Shown here: positions 19,300-28,429 of the stretch, in pieces
Position numbering within the stretch: position 1 is the first letter of the stretch
How the letters are laid out: every line of letters starts with the position of its first letter
Origin: an uncultured Pelagibacteraceae bacterium
Lineage (GTDB): Bacteria > Pseudomonadota > Alphaproteobacteria > Pelagibacterales > Pelagibacteraceae
Assembly: GCA_902551455.1 (NCBI GenBank)
Contig: CACDDC010000006.1
Coordinates: 1-61,898, forward strand
DNA: 61,898 bases
Reading direction: 5' to 3'
Translations under genes and position numbers: made by a program
Notes under the pieces: generated by a model
The model's database searches: none
What the model was told of the DNA's origin: nothing
The model's input: only the letters and a program-made list of their open reading frames with translations

Positions 19300-21243
19300 A
19301 TGATTAATCAACTTAAGCATGAAAAAAGTCCATATTTAAAACAGCATGAAAAAAACCCTGTTAACTGGTTAGCTTGGAATAAAGAAACTTTAGCTATAGC
19401 AAAAAAAGAAAAAAAACCAATTTTTTTAAGTGTGGGTTATGCAAGCTGTCATTGGTGCCATGTAATGGCACATGAAAGTTTTGAAAACGAATTAACAGCT
19501 AAAGTAATGAACGAAAAATTTATTAACATAAAAGTTGATCGAGAGGAAAGACCTGACTTAGACTCTATTTTTCAAAAAAGTTTAGCGATTTTAACAGGGG
19601 CTCAGGGTGGTTGGCCCCTTTCAATGTTTTTAGATGAAAATGCTGTTCCATTTACTGGAGGAACATATTTTCCACCAAAAGAAATTCATGGAAGGCCAAG
19701 TTTTATTAAAGTGCTAGAAAACGTTTCCAAAGTTTACTCAGAAAATAGAGAAAAAATAATTGCCCAAGTTTCTCAGATGAAAGCTGTATTTAAAGAGTTA
19801 AATAGAAAAGACGCAGTACTTAAACAAGACTATGAGCCTTTTGCAGATAAAATAATTCAATATCTTGATACGCAGTATGGAGGATTTAAAGGATCTCCTA
19901 AATTTCCTCAATTTTATATATTTGAAACACTTTTCTATTTTTATAATAAAAAAAATAATCAAAAATTTTTTAAACCAGTCGAAAACCTTTTAATAAATAT
20001 TTCTTCAAGAGGAATATATGATCAGCTAGAAGGAGGCATAGCCAGATACACAGTTGATGATAAATGGATTGTTCCACACTTTGAAAAAATGCTTTATGAC
20101 AATATTTTATATGTAAATCTTTTAAACAATTTTTTACATAAACAAAATTCAAATTATCTAAAAAATAAATTGATACAAACAATAAAATTTATAAATTCTG
20201 AATTTCTTTCAGAAAATAATCTATTAGGCTCAGCATATGATGCGGACAGCGAAGGTGTCGAGGGCAAATATTATACTTGGAAATATGAAGAGTTAGAAAA
20301 TTTATTAAAACAAAAGTTCGCAACTTTTCAAAAAAAATATTACATAACAAAAGAAGGTAATTTTGAAAGATCGAATATACTTGTAGAAAATATAAACAAT
20401 AAGTTAAATGATGAAGAAATTTTAATTATAAAAGAAGCTGAAAATTTACTAATTAATGAAAGAAAGAAAAGAGTTAAACCATTTTTTGATGATAAAGTTC
20501 AAACTGATCTTAATTGTTATTGGTTATACTCAAATCTTTACTCATCTATAATTTTAGATGACAATGAATTATATTCTAAAACAATTACAAAAATTCAATT
20601 AATAAATGAAAAATTAAAAACAAATATTTTTCACTGTTATGACAAAAATAAAAATGAAATTGATGTTTTTTTAGAAGACTATGTATATTACGCATTATTA
20701 CTAATTTCTATGTATGAATTAAATAACGATAAAGAGTCACTGGAAAAATGTAAAAGAATAATGGAAGATATATGGAATTTATTTTTTAACAAAGATTATA
20801 ACCTGCTGCAAAAAAATATTTTTAGTTCTAATGATCTATTTGTAAACCCAGTAGATATTGGTGATAATAATATTCCGAACGGTAATAGCATTTATCTAAT
20901 AATATGTAGCAAATTAAACAACATAACTAATGATCAAAAGTGGTTTGAAAAGCTAGATATTTTAACCAAATCTATCAATACATATATAAGCTTTAACTTT
21001 TCGCAAATGTTTAGCTTCTTAAAAGCTTTGGATATTTGTGAAGAAAATATAACTGTTTCATTACATGGTAAAATAAATGAAAAATTAAAAAAAGAAATTT
21101 TAAAAAAGTTTATGGGAAATGTATCAATAATTTATAAAGAAAAAGAGGAAGATTTTTTTGTTATTATATGCAGGAGTCAAACATGTTCAAAAAAATTAAA
21201 AAACATTAGTCAGATCGAAGAATTTATAAAAACTAGTTTATGA
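19300..21243 (+). CDS. YyaL-type thioredoxin-domain protein (DUF255)
   Basis: This belongs to the YyaL/SSP411 family: an N-terminal thioredoxin-like domain joined to an (alpha/alpha)6-barrel related to N-acylglucosamine epimerases. The 647 residues open with the family signature H-E-K-S-P-Y-L-K-Q-H, and the redox-type motif C-H-W-C-H-V-M is at residues 50-56. Further family signatures are V-D-R-E-E-R-P-D-L-D, G-G-W-P-L, F-T-G-G-T-Y-F-P-P and Y-D-A-D-S-E-G-V-E-G-K-Y-Y-T-W. No signal peptide is seen, so it is probably cytosolic. The reaction is not established for bacteria. It overlaps the next transporter gene by 4 bp. Confidence 0.9.
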   Translation: MINQLKHEKSPYLKQHEKNPVNWLAWNKETLAIAKKEKKPIFLSVGYASCHWCHVMAHESFENELTAKVMNEKFINIKVDREERPDLDSIFQKSLAILTGAQGGWPLSMFLDENAVPFTGGTYFPPKEIHGRPSFIKVLENVSKVYSENREKIIAQVSQMKAVFKELNRKDAVLKQDYEPFADKIIQYLDTQYGGFKGSPKFPQFYIFETLFYFYNKKNNQKFFKPVENLLINISSRGIYDQLEGGIARYTVDDKWIVPHFEKMLYDNILYVNLLNNFLHKQNSNYLKNKLIQTIKFINSEFLSENNLLGSAYDADSEGVEGKYYTWKYEELENLLKQKFATFQKKYYITKEGNFERSNILVENINNKLNDEEILIIKEAENLLINERKKRVKPFFDDKVQTDLNCYWLYSNLYSSIILDDNELYSKTITKIQLINEKLKTNIFHCYDKNKNEIDVFLEDYVYYALLLISMYELNNDKESLEKCKRIMEDIWNLFFNKDYNLLQKNIFSSNDLFVNPVDIGDNNIPNGNSIYLIICSKLNNITNDQKWFEKLDILTKSINTYISFNFSQMFSFLKALDICEENITVSLHGKINEKLKKEILKKFMGNVSIIYKEKEEDFFVIICRSQTCSKKLKNISQIEEFIKTSL

Positions 21244-22106
21244 ATTTTGATAAATTAACTAGCCAACAAAAAGGTTCTTTGTTGGCTTTCATTGGAGTAA
21301 TGTTTATTACTCCAGATTCTTTATTTATAAGACTTTCTAATATTGAGACTTGGGGTATGCTTTTTTATAGAGGAACAATTCCTTTTGTAGTTGTCATATT
21401 TGGACTTTTATTATTTTACAAAAATAACTTTTTAAAAGCAGTGCTAAAAATTGGATACCCAGGAATTTTTTATACTATAAGTTTTGCAGTTACCAATGTT
21501 ACTTTCATTATTTCAATTCAAAATACAAATGTAGCAAATACATTAATAATGGTTGCTATGGCTCCAATGTTATCTGCAATTTTATCAGTTATATTTTTAA
21601 AAGAAAAAACTGATAGAAAAACATGGACAGCAATTCTTATTACTTTTTCAGCAGTTACCTATATATTTTTTGATTCTATTAAATTAGGAAATTTTCTTGG
21701 TGATATTTTTGGCTTTATAACAGCTTTTGGATTGGCAGTATGTGCTAATCTTGCCAGATATAAAAAAAATATAGATTTAGTTCCTTCAGCAGTTTTGGGT
21801 AAACTTTTAGTAGCTATATTTGCTTTCTTCTTTGTTGAAAGTTTTGAATTAGTTGAAAATGATATTTTAATTATACCTTTAATGTGTGTCATGTGTGTTG
21901 CTTTACCATTTGTTTTAGTAACCATTGCTCCAAGATTTATCACTGCCGCTGAAGTCAATCTTTTCTTTCTTTTAGAAGTTATAATTGGTCCTATATGGGT
22001 ATGGTTAGTTATAAAAGAACAGCCCAGTTTAGAAACTATTTTAGGTGGATCAATAATAGTTTTAACTATAGCTATTCACTCAGTTTTGGCCTTAAAAAAA
22101 ACATAA
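21240..22106 (+). CDS. EamA/DMT-superfamily transporter
   Basis: This is an inner-membrane drug/metabolite transporter of the 10-helix EamA type. The 288 residues consist almost wholly of hydrophobic helices arranged as two repeats of about 140 residues, with the family-typical segment F-L-K-E-K-T-D at the end of the first repeat and E-V-I-I-G-P-I-W-V-W near the C-terminus. The ATG overlaps the stop of the YyaL gene. The substrate cannot be inferred. Two further EamA genes occur in the window (25734-26639 and 43478-44338). Confidence 0.88.
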   Translation: MNFDKLTSQQKGSLLAFIGVMFITPDSLFIRLSNIETWGMLFYRGTIPFVVVIFGLLLFYKNNFLKAVLKIGYPGIFYTISFAVTNVTFIISIQNTNVANTLIMVAMAPMLSAILSVIFLKEKTDRKTWTAILITFSAVTYIFFDSIKLGNFLGDIFGFITAFGLAVCANLARYKKNIDLVPSAVLGKLLVAIFAFFFVESFELVENDILIIPLMCVMCVALPFVLVTIAPRFITAAEVNLFFLLEVIIGPIWVWLVIKEQPSLETILGGSIIVLTIAIHSVLALKKT

Positions 22107-22156
22107 TATAAAATTAACTACTTGCATTTTAATACAGAAGGCATACTCACTCAAAA

Positions 22157-23479
22157 ATGGGAAGATTATTTAAAAATTCTTGGGCTCTTTTTTTAGGTTA
22201 TGGTATTCTTATAATTGCACATGGTCTTCAAGGTAATTTGTTAGGAGTAAGAGCTGTAATAGAAAATTTTAACATCATCGCAACTGGCGCCTTAATGTCT
22301 GGTTATTTTATAGGTTATTTTATTGGAGCAAACGCTGTTCCTAATTTAGTAGGTAAAGTAGGCCATATTAGAGTGTTCGCAGCATTTGCCTCTATGGCTT
22401 CTTTAAGTATTTTAATTCATGCGGTTATTGTTAATCCATATATTTGGATATTAGGAAGATTCTTAACAGGATTCAGTATAATTGGTATTTTTATAGTTGT
22501 TGAAAGTTGGTTAAATGACAGAGCCAATAATAGAACAAGAGGAAAAGTTTTATCAATTTATATGATTATAACTTTTGTAGGTTTGGGCATAGGTATGTTA
22601 TTATTGAATTTTAATGATCCTAAAAACTATGAACCATTCATTTTAGTTTCTTTATTATTATCTATAGCTTTAATTCCAATACTTCTTACAAAACGTAAAC
22701 CTCCTACTTTTAAAAAAATATCTGCAATAAAAATAACTGAGCTTTATAAAATTTCTCCTCTAGCAACAGTAAGCATGTTTTGCACTGGTTTTATTCATCC
22801 AGCAATATTTACAATGGGTTCAGTTTATGGAGCATTAATGAACTTTTCAGTTTTTGAAATTTCATTATATTTATTTCTAATAACAGTTTCAGGAGCTTTA
22901 TTTCAGTGGCCTATTGGCTATTTATCTGATCGCTTTGATAGAAGAATAATAATAATTTCAACTTCTATAATGGGAGCAATTTTTACAATATTTTGTTTTT
23001 TTTCTGTTACAGAGTCGCCAGATTTTATAAATCTAAGCAGTGATTGGAAAACAATTATACATCATATAAGCAACCATAGATTAATTTTTTATATTTTTAT
23101 AAGTCTTTATGCTGGTATGTCATTGCCATTATTTTCCCTAAATCTTGCTTATGTAAATGATTTTTTGCCAAAAGAAAAATTTGTATCAGCTGGGGCTGGA
23201 ATGCAAATAATATTTGGGATAAGCGCAATGACAGCACCTTTTATATGTTCTTTTTTTATGAAAAATTTAGGCACTAATGGGTTTTTTATTTTTTTATTTA
23301 TATTTCAAAGTATAATTGGTTTATTTGGAATTTACAGAATGACCATAAGATCTACAGAAACAATACCTTTAAGTGAAAACACTTTTACTCCTTTGCCTAA
23401 AAATATTACCCCAGTGGGATTACAGCTTGATCCAGAAACAGGGATAGATCTTTCAACATCAGACAACGAAAAAAAATAA
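22157..23479 (+). CDS. MFS transporter (YcaD-like)
   Basis: This is a 440-residue major facilitator with about 12 membrane helices. The short loop G-Y-L-S-D-R-F-D-R-R, characteristic of MFS proteins, lies near residue 253. The N-terminal half, with G-Y-F-I-G-Y-F-I-G and the loop E-S-W-L-N-D-R, resembles the YcaD/YfkF-type subfamily. The cytosolic C-terminal tail is polar. The substrate is unknown. A 50-bp gap separates it from the upstream EamA gene, so the two may be read together. Confidence 0.85.
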   Translation: MGRLFKNSWALFLGYGILIIAHGLQGNLLGVRAVIENFNIIATGALMSGYFIGYFIGANAVPNLVGKVGHIRVFAAFASMASLSILIHAVIVNPYIWILGRFLTGFSIIGIFIVVESWLNDRANNRTRGKVLSIYMIITFVGLGIGMLLLNFNDPKNYEPFILVSLLLSIALIPILLTKRKPPTFKKISAIKITELYKISPLATVSMFCTGFIHPAIFTMGSVYGALMNFSVFEISLYLFLITVSGALFQWPIGYLSDRFDRRIIIISTSIMGAIFTIFCFFSVTESPDFINLSSDWKTIIHHISNHRLIFYIFISLYAGMSLPLFSLNLAYVNDFLPKEKFVSAGAGMQIIFGISAMTAPFICSFFMKNLGTNGFFIFLFIFQSIIGLFGIYRMTIRSTETIPLSENTFTPLPKNITPVGLQLDPETGIDLSTSDNEKK

Positions 23480-23526
23480 ATTAAAAATCTATCATAGGTT
23501 GTAGACAGATTTTTTATCAAAAGCTT

Positions 23527-23547
23527 GCAAACTTTTTAAAAGTTTGG
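23527..23547 (+). terminator. Weak hairpin after the MFS gene
   Basis: An 8-bp perfect inverted repeat (CAAACTTT / AAAGTTTG) with a 3-base loop lies 48 bp after the MFS stop. A modest T-run follows some bases later. It could be a weak terminator or chance in AT-rich DNA. Confidence 0.25.
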
Positions 23548-23573
23548 TGAAATAAATTTTTAAAAAAAAGAAA

Positions 23574-24356
23574 ATGAAAAAGAAAATAAGAAATAAAAAT
23601 CTAGGAATTATAAATAGAGTTTATGAAGATTTTAAAAATAAACAAAAAAATAAAGAAAAAAAGGAAATTAAATTAAGAGAAGAACAAATTAAAAAAGAAT
23701 TAGAAAAGATTAAACTCAAAGAAAAAGAACAAAAATCAGAAAATGAAGAAATAAAAAAAAAAGAAGATATTCAAAAGAAAAGGGATGAAGATTTAAGGAA
23801 AAAAGAAGAAGAGTTAAGATTAAAGGATAAAGATTTAAGATTTAAAGACAAAGAACAAAGAACAAAAGATAAAGAATTATCTCTAAAAGATGATGAGTTA
23901 AAATTAAAAGATATTTCACAAAAAAGAAAAGAAGATGAATTAAAATCTAAAGAACTAACATTAAAGCTAAAAGATAAAGAATATAAAAATAGAGAAAAAA
24001 TAATTCAAATAAAAGAGGAAGAGCAGAATCGAAAAAATGTTGATTTAAAATTAAGAGAAGAAGAACAAAGAAAACTTGAGCAAAAAGAAAGAAAAAGAAG
24101 ATATAAAGAAGAAAAAATCAGAAAACAAGAAGAACAACAAAGAAAAGCGATAGAGGAAGTTAGGTTAAAAGAATGGGAAGCTAAATTTGATGAAGAACAA
24201 AAAACAAAAGAGCATGAAGAAATTTTAAAAGATGAGAGAATAAGATTAAGAGAATTAGAAGAAAGTAAATCTAAAAATCAAAATCAAGAAAATATAAAAG
24301 AAGAACTAACTTCTAGATTAGAAAACTTTGAAGTCAAACAGACAAAAGAAAACTAA
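23574..24356 (+). CDS. Lys/Glu-rich helical protein with 7-residue repeats
   Basis: I do not recognise a family. The 260-residue protein is almost entirely Lys, Glu, Asp, Arg, Leu and Gln, with no signal peptide or membrane segment. Residues 74-171 form about 14 consecutive 7-residue units of the type L-x-L-K-D-K-E (for example L-R-L-K-D-K-D, L-R-F-K-D-K-E, Q-R-T-K-D-K-E, L-K-L-K-D-K-E), followed by less regular charged helix to about 235. One hydrophobic residue begins each unit, so either a weak coiled coil or a single charged alpha-helix is possible. The N-terminus (about 1-22) is basic with a short mixed segment. It is followed after 27 bp by a small unknown gene. A scaffold or spacer role is only a guess. 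Confidence 0.75.
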   Translation: MKKKIRNKNLGIINRVYEDFKNKQKNKEKKEIKLREEQIKKELEKIKLKEKEQKSENEEIKKKEDIQKKRDEDLRKKEEELRLKDKDLRFKDKEQRTKDKELSLKDDELKLKDISQKRKEDELKSKELTLKLKDKEYKNREKIIQIKEEEQNRKNVDLKLREEEQRKLEQKERKRRYKEEKIRKQEEQQRKAIEEVRLKEWEAKFDEEQKTKEHEEILKDERIRLRELEESKSKNQNQENIKEELTSRLENFEVKQTKEN

Positions 24357-24383
24357 AAATAAATCAACAAATACGAAGTGTAA

Positions 24384-24611
24384 GTGAACAAAGTAAATTC
24401 AAGAAAGCTATGGAAAATAATTCAGGAAACTGGTGATTATTTACAAGGAAGACTACCTGACCATCCAAATCATCCCAAGGGAAGAAATTCATACGCACAT
24501 GTAGCCATTTGTATTAAACAAAAATTTAAAAAAAGTTATAAGGATATAGATAATGAAAAATTTGAAGATGTAATTAAATATATTGAATATTTAAAAAATA
24601 ATCCAAATTAG
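24384..24611 (+). CDS. Small conserved-looking protein of unknown function
   Basis: No family is recognised. The start at 24384 is a GTG. The 75-residue basic protein has a compact, non-repetitive sequence with the motif G-R-L-P-D-H-P-N-H-P-K-G-R-N-S-Y-A-H-V around residues 22-40, rich in His, Pro and Asn, and a C-terminal helix with D-V-I-K-Y-I-E-Y-L. This looks like a folded small domain rather than a chance frame. It ends one base before the convergent amidinotransferase gene and follows the repeat protein closely, so the two may be co-transcribed. Confidence 0.65.
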   Translation: MNKVNSRKLWKIIQETGDYLQGRLPDHPNHPKGRNSYAHVAICIKQKFKKSYKDIDNEKFEDVIKYIEYLKNNPN

Positions 24612-25727
24612 TTATTGGATTGGAAAATAATCCTCTAGCTTTCCTTCTCTGTAGACATCAGCAGTTGAACAATGTAAACCTCCGCCAAATGCATAGGCAT
24701 CTCTAAAATCTACAGGAATAACTTCCATGCCAAGTTTGTCTAATTGTTCAGCTTGATAAACTTCACTTTTTTCAACACAAACAGTTTTAGGATCTAGCAC
24801 TAATATGTTCATTGATAACCAGACAGATGAATAGCATAAAGGCGGCGGAGAATTGTGCGCTGGTTGAGCAGCATCAATTATTTTCCAACCATTTTTTTCA
24901 AACAATTTTCTTTGTTCCTTAGGAAGTTTTCTCTGAGGATTGTTTATAATTAAACCAGGCTTAATGGGAGTAAAAGTTGCATCAATATGTATTGGATATG
25001 GATCTCCAGGAAAATTTACAGCATGCACTCTATGATCTTTAAAGTGTCTTTGTAGCCAATCTATACCTTTTAAATTTGTTGTAAAACCATGTTGAACAAT
25101 TAAATCTTTTCCAAATCTTAAAATATCTGCAGCATCAAACAATGGCTCTTCTTCTGTTGTTACAAAAAATTTTTTTGCGGTCCAGTCTAATCTTTTTTGA
25201 ATACCAATTTTATCAGAAAGATAATCTTTTCTATAATCAGAGTCAGTTAATCTTGGCTTTGGCGCTGATTCATGTTTCATATTTGGGTCTAAATTATAAT
25301 AATTTTGAATTAGAGGTCTATAACTTAAATATTCAAACCATCTACATCTATAGCTCATTGTCGCTTCTAGCATTTCATTACCAACTGTAAGTATTATATC
25401 TCTTGCAGGCATGCAACCAAACATGCTTTCAGTTTTCCAATCAGGTGTTGAAGTTTTTTGGTTAAAATTTATAGGATATGGTCTATCAACTTTAATATTT
25501 CTTTTTTCCAATATATTGACAAAATTATCTAATAGTTCATTTGCTTTATCTACAGACTCTTTTGTTCTGGGACCATGTTGTCCCTTCATATCTGAGTCTT
25601 CGGGAACCTTTGCGTCTAAAGCAGGTTCTGGTGCAGGTATACAACAACCATCGGCTCTGCCGACTATAACGTGTTTTAGTGGGTCCCATTCATTCCAGCT
25701 ATTAACTATTATGTTATTCTTATCCAT
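24612..25727 (-). CDS. Arginine:glycine amidinotransferase homologue
   Basis: The family transfers the amidino group of arginine to an amine such as glycine, giving guanidinoacetate and ornithine. The 371-residue protein keeps the active-site blocks of the eukaryotic enzyme: M-P-A-R-D-I-I-L-T-V-G-N-E at about 106-118, F-D-A-A-D near 197-201, H-I-D-A-T-F at 247-252 (catalytic His) and G-G-G-L-H-C-S-T with nucleophile Cys353. The N-terminal N-S-W-N-E-W-D-P-L-K segment is also typical. The acceptor amine cannot be read from sequence. A DMT transporter follows its start 6 bp upstream, which could move a product or substrate. Confidence 0.85.
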   Translation of the reverse strand: MDKNNIIVNSWNEWDPLKHVIVGRADGCCIPAPEPALDAKVPEDSDMKGQHGPRTKESVDKANELLDNFVNILEKRNIKVDRPYPINFNQKTSTPDWKTESMFGCMPARDIILTVGNEMLEATMSYRCRWFEYLSYRPLIQNYYNLDPNMKHESAPKPRLTDSDYRKDYLSDKIGIQKRLDWTAKKFFVTTEEEPLFDAADILRFGKDLIVQHGFTTNLKGIDWLQRHFKDHRVHAVNFPGDPYPIHIDATFTPIKPGLIINNPQRKLPKEQRKLFEKNGWKIIDAAQPAHNSPPPLCYSSVWLSMNILVLDPKTVCVEKSEVYQAEQLDKLGMEVIPVDFRDAYAFGGGLHCSTADVYREGKLEDYFPIQ

Positions 25728-25733
25728 TATAAA

Positions 25734-26639
25734 TTAATTTAATCCAATAAATCTTTTATTGTTCTGAATAATCAAACTGTAGTAAAATATAGATATAAAT
25801 ATAAAAAAACCCCCAATTATAGTGTTTGTTGAAGGTATTTCATTTATTCCAAGCCACGGCAACCAAACCCAAAATATCCCTCCTATAACCTCGGTTAAAG
25901 ATAGCAGTGTCAACTCAGCTGCTGGAATATTTTTGGAACCAATAGAATATAAAATTAATCCCAAGCAAACTAAAGTCCCATGAGTTGCAAATAATGCCTC
26001 GTTTTTTCCTGAAGACAAAAAATTCAAATCATAAAAAATTATGATTGCTCCAGAAAAAAATGCACAAAATGCTCCTGCTATTGCTACAGTGGTAAATTTA
26101 GGGGTATCTTTTCTCCAACGAAGACTAACTGAAAAAACTGCAAATCCGATTGCAGATAACATTCCAAAGATTAAACCTATTAAAGAGTTGTTATCATTGT
26201 GATCAAAGCTCATAATTATTATTCCAATACAAGCAATTAATATTGTTACCCAAACACTCGTAGACACAGACTCTTTCAAAAATAAAAATCCAAGTAATGC
26301 AGCAATAAATGGCATAGATGCCAAACATAAAAGTGTAACTGCTGCTGAAGTATTTGTAATTGACCAAATAAAAGTCATCATGGCAATTCCTAATCCAATT
26401 CCACCAATGAGTCCTGAAATTCCAATTTTTTTATAATTATTTATAAACTCAATTCCTTCTTCGAGATAAAGATAAATATTTAATAAAATAAAAATTATTA
26501 TTCCTCTAGTAAATAAATATTGCCAAGGAAATAAATGTGCATTGTCTATATGCCTGACTACGTATGGTCCAAAAGACCAAAATATGCCAGCTAGTAAAAC
26601 AACAGGTATTGCAAGTCTTGGGTCTTTAAGGTCGTTCAT
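25734..26639 (-). CDS. EamA/DMT-superfamily transporter
   Basis: This is a 301-residue inner-membrane protein with about ten helices in two repeats, including F-L-F-L-K-E-S-V at the end of the first half and E-V-I-G-G-I-F-W-V-W-L near the end, both typical of the EamA family. It stands 6 bp upstream of the amidinotransferase on the same strand, so the two are probably one transcript and may share a metabolite. The substrate is unknown. Confidence 0.87.
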   Translation of the reverse strand: MNDLKDPRLAIPVVLLAGIFWSFGPYVVRHIDNAHLFPWQYLFTRGIIIFILLNIYLYLEEGIEFINNYKKIGISGLIGGIGLGIAMMTFIWSITNTSAAVTLLCLASMPFIAALLGFLFLKESVSTSVWVTILIACIGIIIMSFDHNDNNSLIGLIFGMLSAIGFAVFSVSLRWRKDTPKFTTVAIAGAFCAFFSGAIIIFYDLNFLSSGKNEALFATHGTLVCLGLILYSIGSKNIPAAELTLLSLTEVIGGIFWVWLPWLGINEIPSTNTIIGGFFIFISIFYYSLIIQNNKRFIGLN

Positions 26640-26665
26640 AAGTGCTTTTTATCTCAATTTGATTA

Positions 26666-27901
26666 TTACTCAAGAAAATTAACATAGCATTTAATATAAT
26701 TTCCTTTTTTAAAATTTGATTTACCACTTGGGAATAAACCCCAGGCATTAGATCCAACAAAAGATTTTATTTTATAGGACTCTTGACCTTTTAATATTTT
26801 AAAATATGGGATATTTGTATTTGAGTAATTTAATTGTCCTTTGATAAATCTTGTAAATTTTTTTTTTTTATTAAAATTATTTTTAAGTTTAGCATATAGA
26901 AAATTTTCTGAGCAATTGCCTTGAGAAAAACTTAAATAAGGCATAACAAAAAATTTAAAACAAGCTGCTGAAGAAATTGGATTACCTGGAAGTCCGAAAA
27001 AAGACTTATTTTTATTAAATTTCAAAAACATTATTGGTTTTCCAGGTCTTATAGCAACATTTTTAAAAAAACTTTTATATTTAAATTTTTTTACAATTTT
27101 TGGAACAAAATCAAATTTTCCAGCCGATACTGCGCCCGAGGTTATAATAATATCATTATCTGAATTTAAAAATTTACTAATTTCTTTTTTAAATAACTTT
27201 TCATCATTATCTCTTAATATTTTTTTTTCATAAAATTCTATTGGATAGTTTTTTAAATAAGATTTAATAAATTGATTATTGGAATTTCTAATTTTCCAAT
27301 AAGGAATTTTTACTTTATTCGAAATTTCATTGCCAGTTGTATAGAATATTATTTTGAGTTTTTTTTTAACTTTTATTTTTTTTATTCCTAAAGTTTTAAA
27401 TGCTAAAATATGACTTGGTTTTATTAGTTCCCCCTTGCTAATTACTTTTTGACCTCTTTTATAGTCAGAACTTTTAAATCTTACGTTATTATTTTTTTTA
27501 ATTTTTTTGTTTAAAATAATAAATTTTGGATTAATTTTATTTGGAAAATATTTTATCTGTTCTATAGGAACCACTGTGTCAAAAGGCTTTCTAATAATTG
27601 CACCTGTCATAACTTCTACAGTTGAATATTTTGTTACTTTTTTAATCTTGGGATTGTCTCCTGCAGCAAGTGTTTTTAAAATTTTAAATTTTTCATGTTT
27701 TTCATTCGTTAAATTTCTAGTCTCTTTTGAATTTATTGCATAACCGTCAAAAGATGTGTTATCTGCCGCTGGATAATTGCAAGGAGAATATACATCGGAT
27801 GCAGAAATTCTATTTATCGAATTAATAGATAAAATTATTTCTGAATTAATTTTAATTATATTTTTTTTTATTATTGATATTGCTTTTTTATAATCTATCA
27901 T
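26666..27901 (-). CDS. moeA: Molybdopterin molybdenumtransferase MoeA
   Basis: MoeA inserts molybdate into adenylated molybdopterin, the last step of Mo-cofactor synthesis. The 411-residue protein has the MoeA order: an N-terminal segment with N-S-I-N-R-I-S-A, the N-T-S-F-D-G-Y-A-I motif near residue 48, the G-A-x-I-R-K-P-F-D-T-V-V-P-I-E segment, the MogA-like core with I-I-T-S-G-A-V-S-A-G near 255, and F-G-L-P-G-N-P-I-S-S-A near 305. No other Mo-cofactor genes or molybdoenzymes are in the window. The neighbouring formate dehydrogenase is the metal-free NAD type and does not need it. Confidence 0.9.
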   Translation of the reverse strand: MIDYKKAISIIKKNIIKINSEIILSINSINRISASDVYSPCNYPAADNTSFDGYAINSKETRNLTNEKHEKFKILKTLAAGDNPKIKKVTKYSTVEVMTGAIIRKPFDTVVPIEQIKYFPNKINPKFIILNKKIKKNNNVRFKSSDYKRGQKVISKGELIKPSHILAFKTLGIKKIKVKKKLKIIFYTTGNEISNKVKIPYWKIRNSNNQFIKSYLKNYPIEFYEKKILRDNDEKLFKKEISKFLNSDNDIIITSGAVSAGKFDFVPKIVKKFKYKSFFKNVAIRPGKPIMFLKFNKNKSFFGLPGNPISSAACFKFFVMPYLSFSQGNCSENFLYAKLKNNFNKKKKFTRFIKGQLNYSNTNIPYFKILKGQESYKIKSFVGSNAWGLFPSGKSNFKKGNYIKCYVNFLE

Positions 27902-28018
27902 TTTGTTAATATTCTATATTATATGTGATCATTTTGTCTTCAATTATTGCAGCATAGATATTGTTTTCGGTCATTAAATTAAATATAAAATAATAATATT
28001 TAATTGAAAGAATTATAA

Positions 28019-28429
28019 ATGGATTTAGAAATTTTAAAAATAGCATCTAATACTGAAAATAATAAATCACTTACAAATTATACTCACTCATCAAAGCTTA
28101 AAAATGCATTATGTGGCGATGAAATGCAGATAAGCTTAAAAATAAAAAAAAATATAATATCAGATTTTGGATATCAAAGTAAATCTTGTATATATTGTCA
28201 AGCATCTGCTAGCTTGTTAGCTAGAAAATCTATTAACAAATCTATAAATAGTATAATAAATTTAATTGAAACTGCAGATATAATTTTTGAAAATAATAAT
28301 TTAAATTTTTCTAAGGAATGGAGAGATTTTAATAAATTGTTTAATAAAAAAAATATGCCTAGAAAAGAATGTTTAAAACTACCTTTTAAAACTTTATCTA
28401 AAGCCTTGAAAGAATATTATGAAAAGTGA
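28019..28429 (+). CDS. SufU/IscU-like iron-sulfur cluster scaffold
   Basis: The 136-residue protein keeps the three cysteines of the U-type scaffold fold: Cys32 in C-G-D-E, Cys57 in S-C-I-Y-C-Q-A-S-A-S, and Cys118 in R-K-E-C-L-K-L-P. The Q-A-S-A-S-L-L segment and the C-terminal R-x-x-C-x-x-L-P-x-x-x-L pattern are closer to SufU than to IscU. It could assemble or deliver Fe-S clusters or act as a sulfur relay. An extra cysteine (Cys60) lies three residues after Cys57. No suf or isc genes flank it. It overlaps the HPP gene by 11 bp and is divergent from moeA. Confidence 0.78.
   Translation: MDLEILKIASNTENNKSLTNYTHSSKLKNALCGDEMQISLKIKKNIISDFGYQSKSCIYCQASASLLARKSINKSINSIINLIETADIIFENNNLNFSKEWRDFNKLFNKKNMPRKECLKLPFKTLSKALKEYYEK

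Noticed and set aside
27902..28018. Possible small RNA or riboswitch in the 117-bp moeA/scaffold gap
   Set aside because: It is AT-rich, with no stable stem and no recognisable Moco or other motif. It probably holds only divergent promoters.
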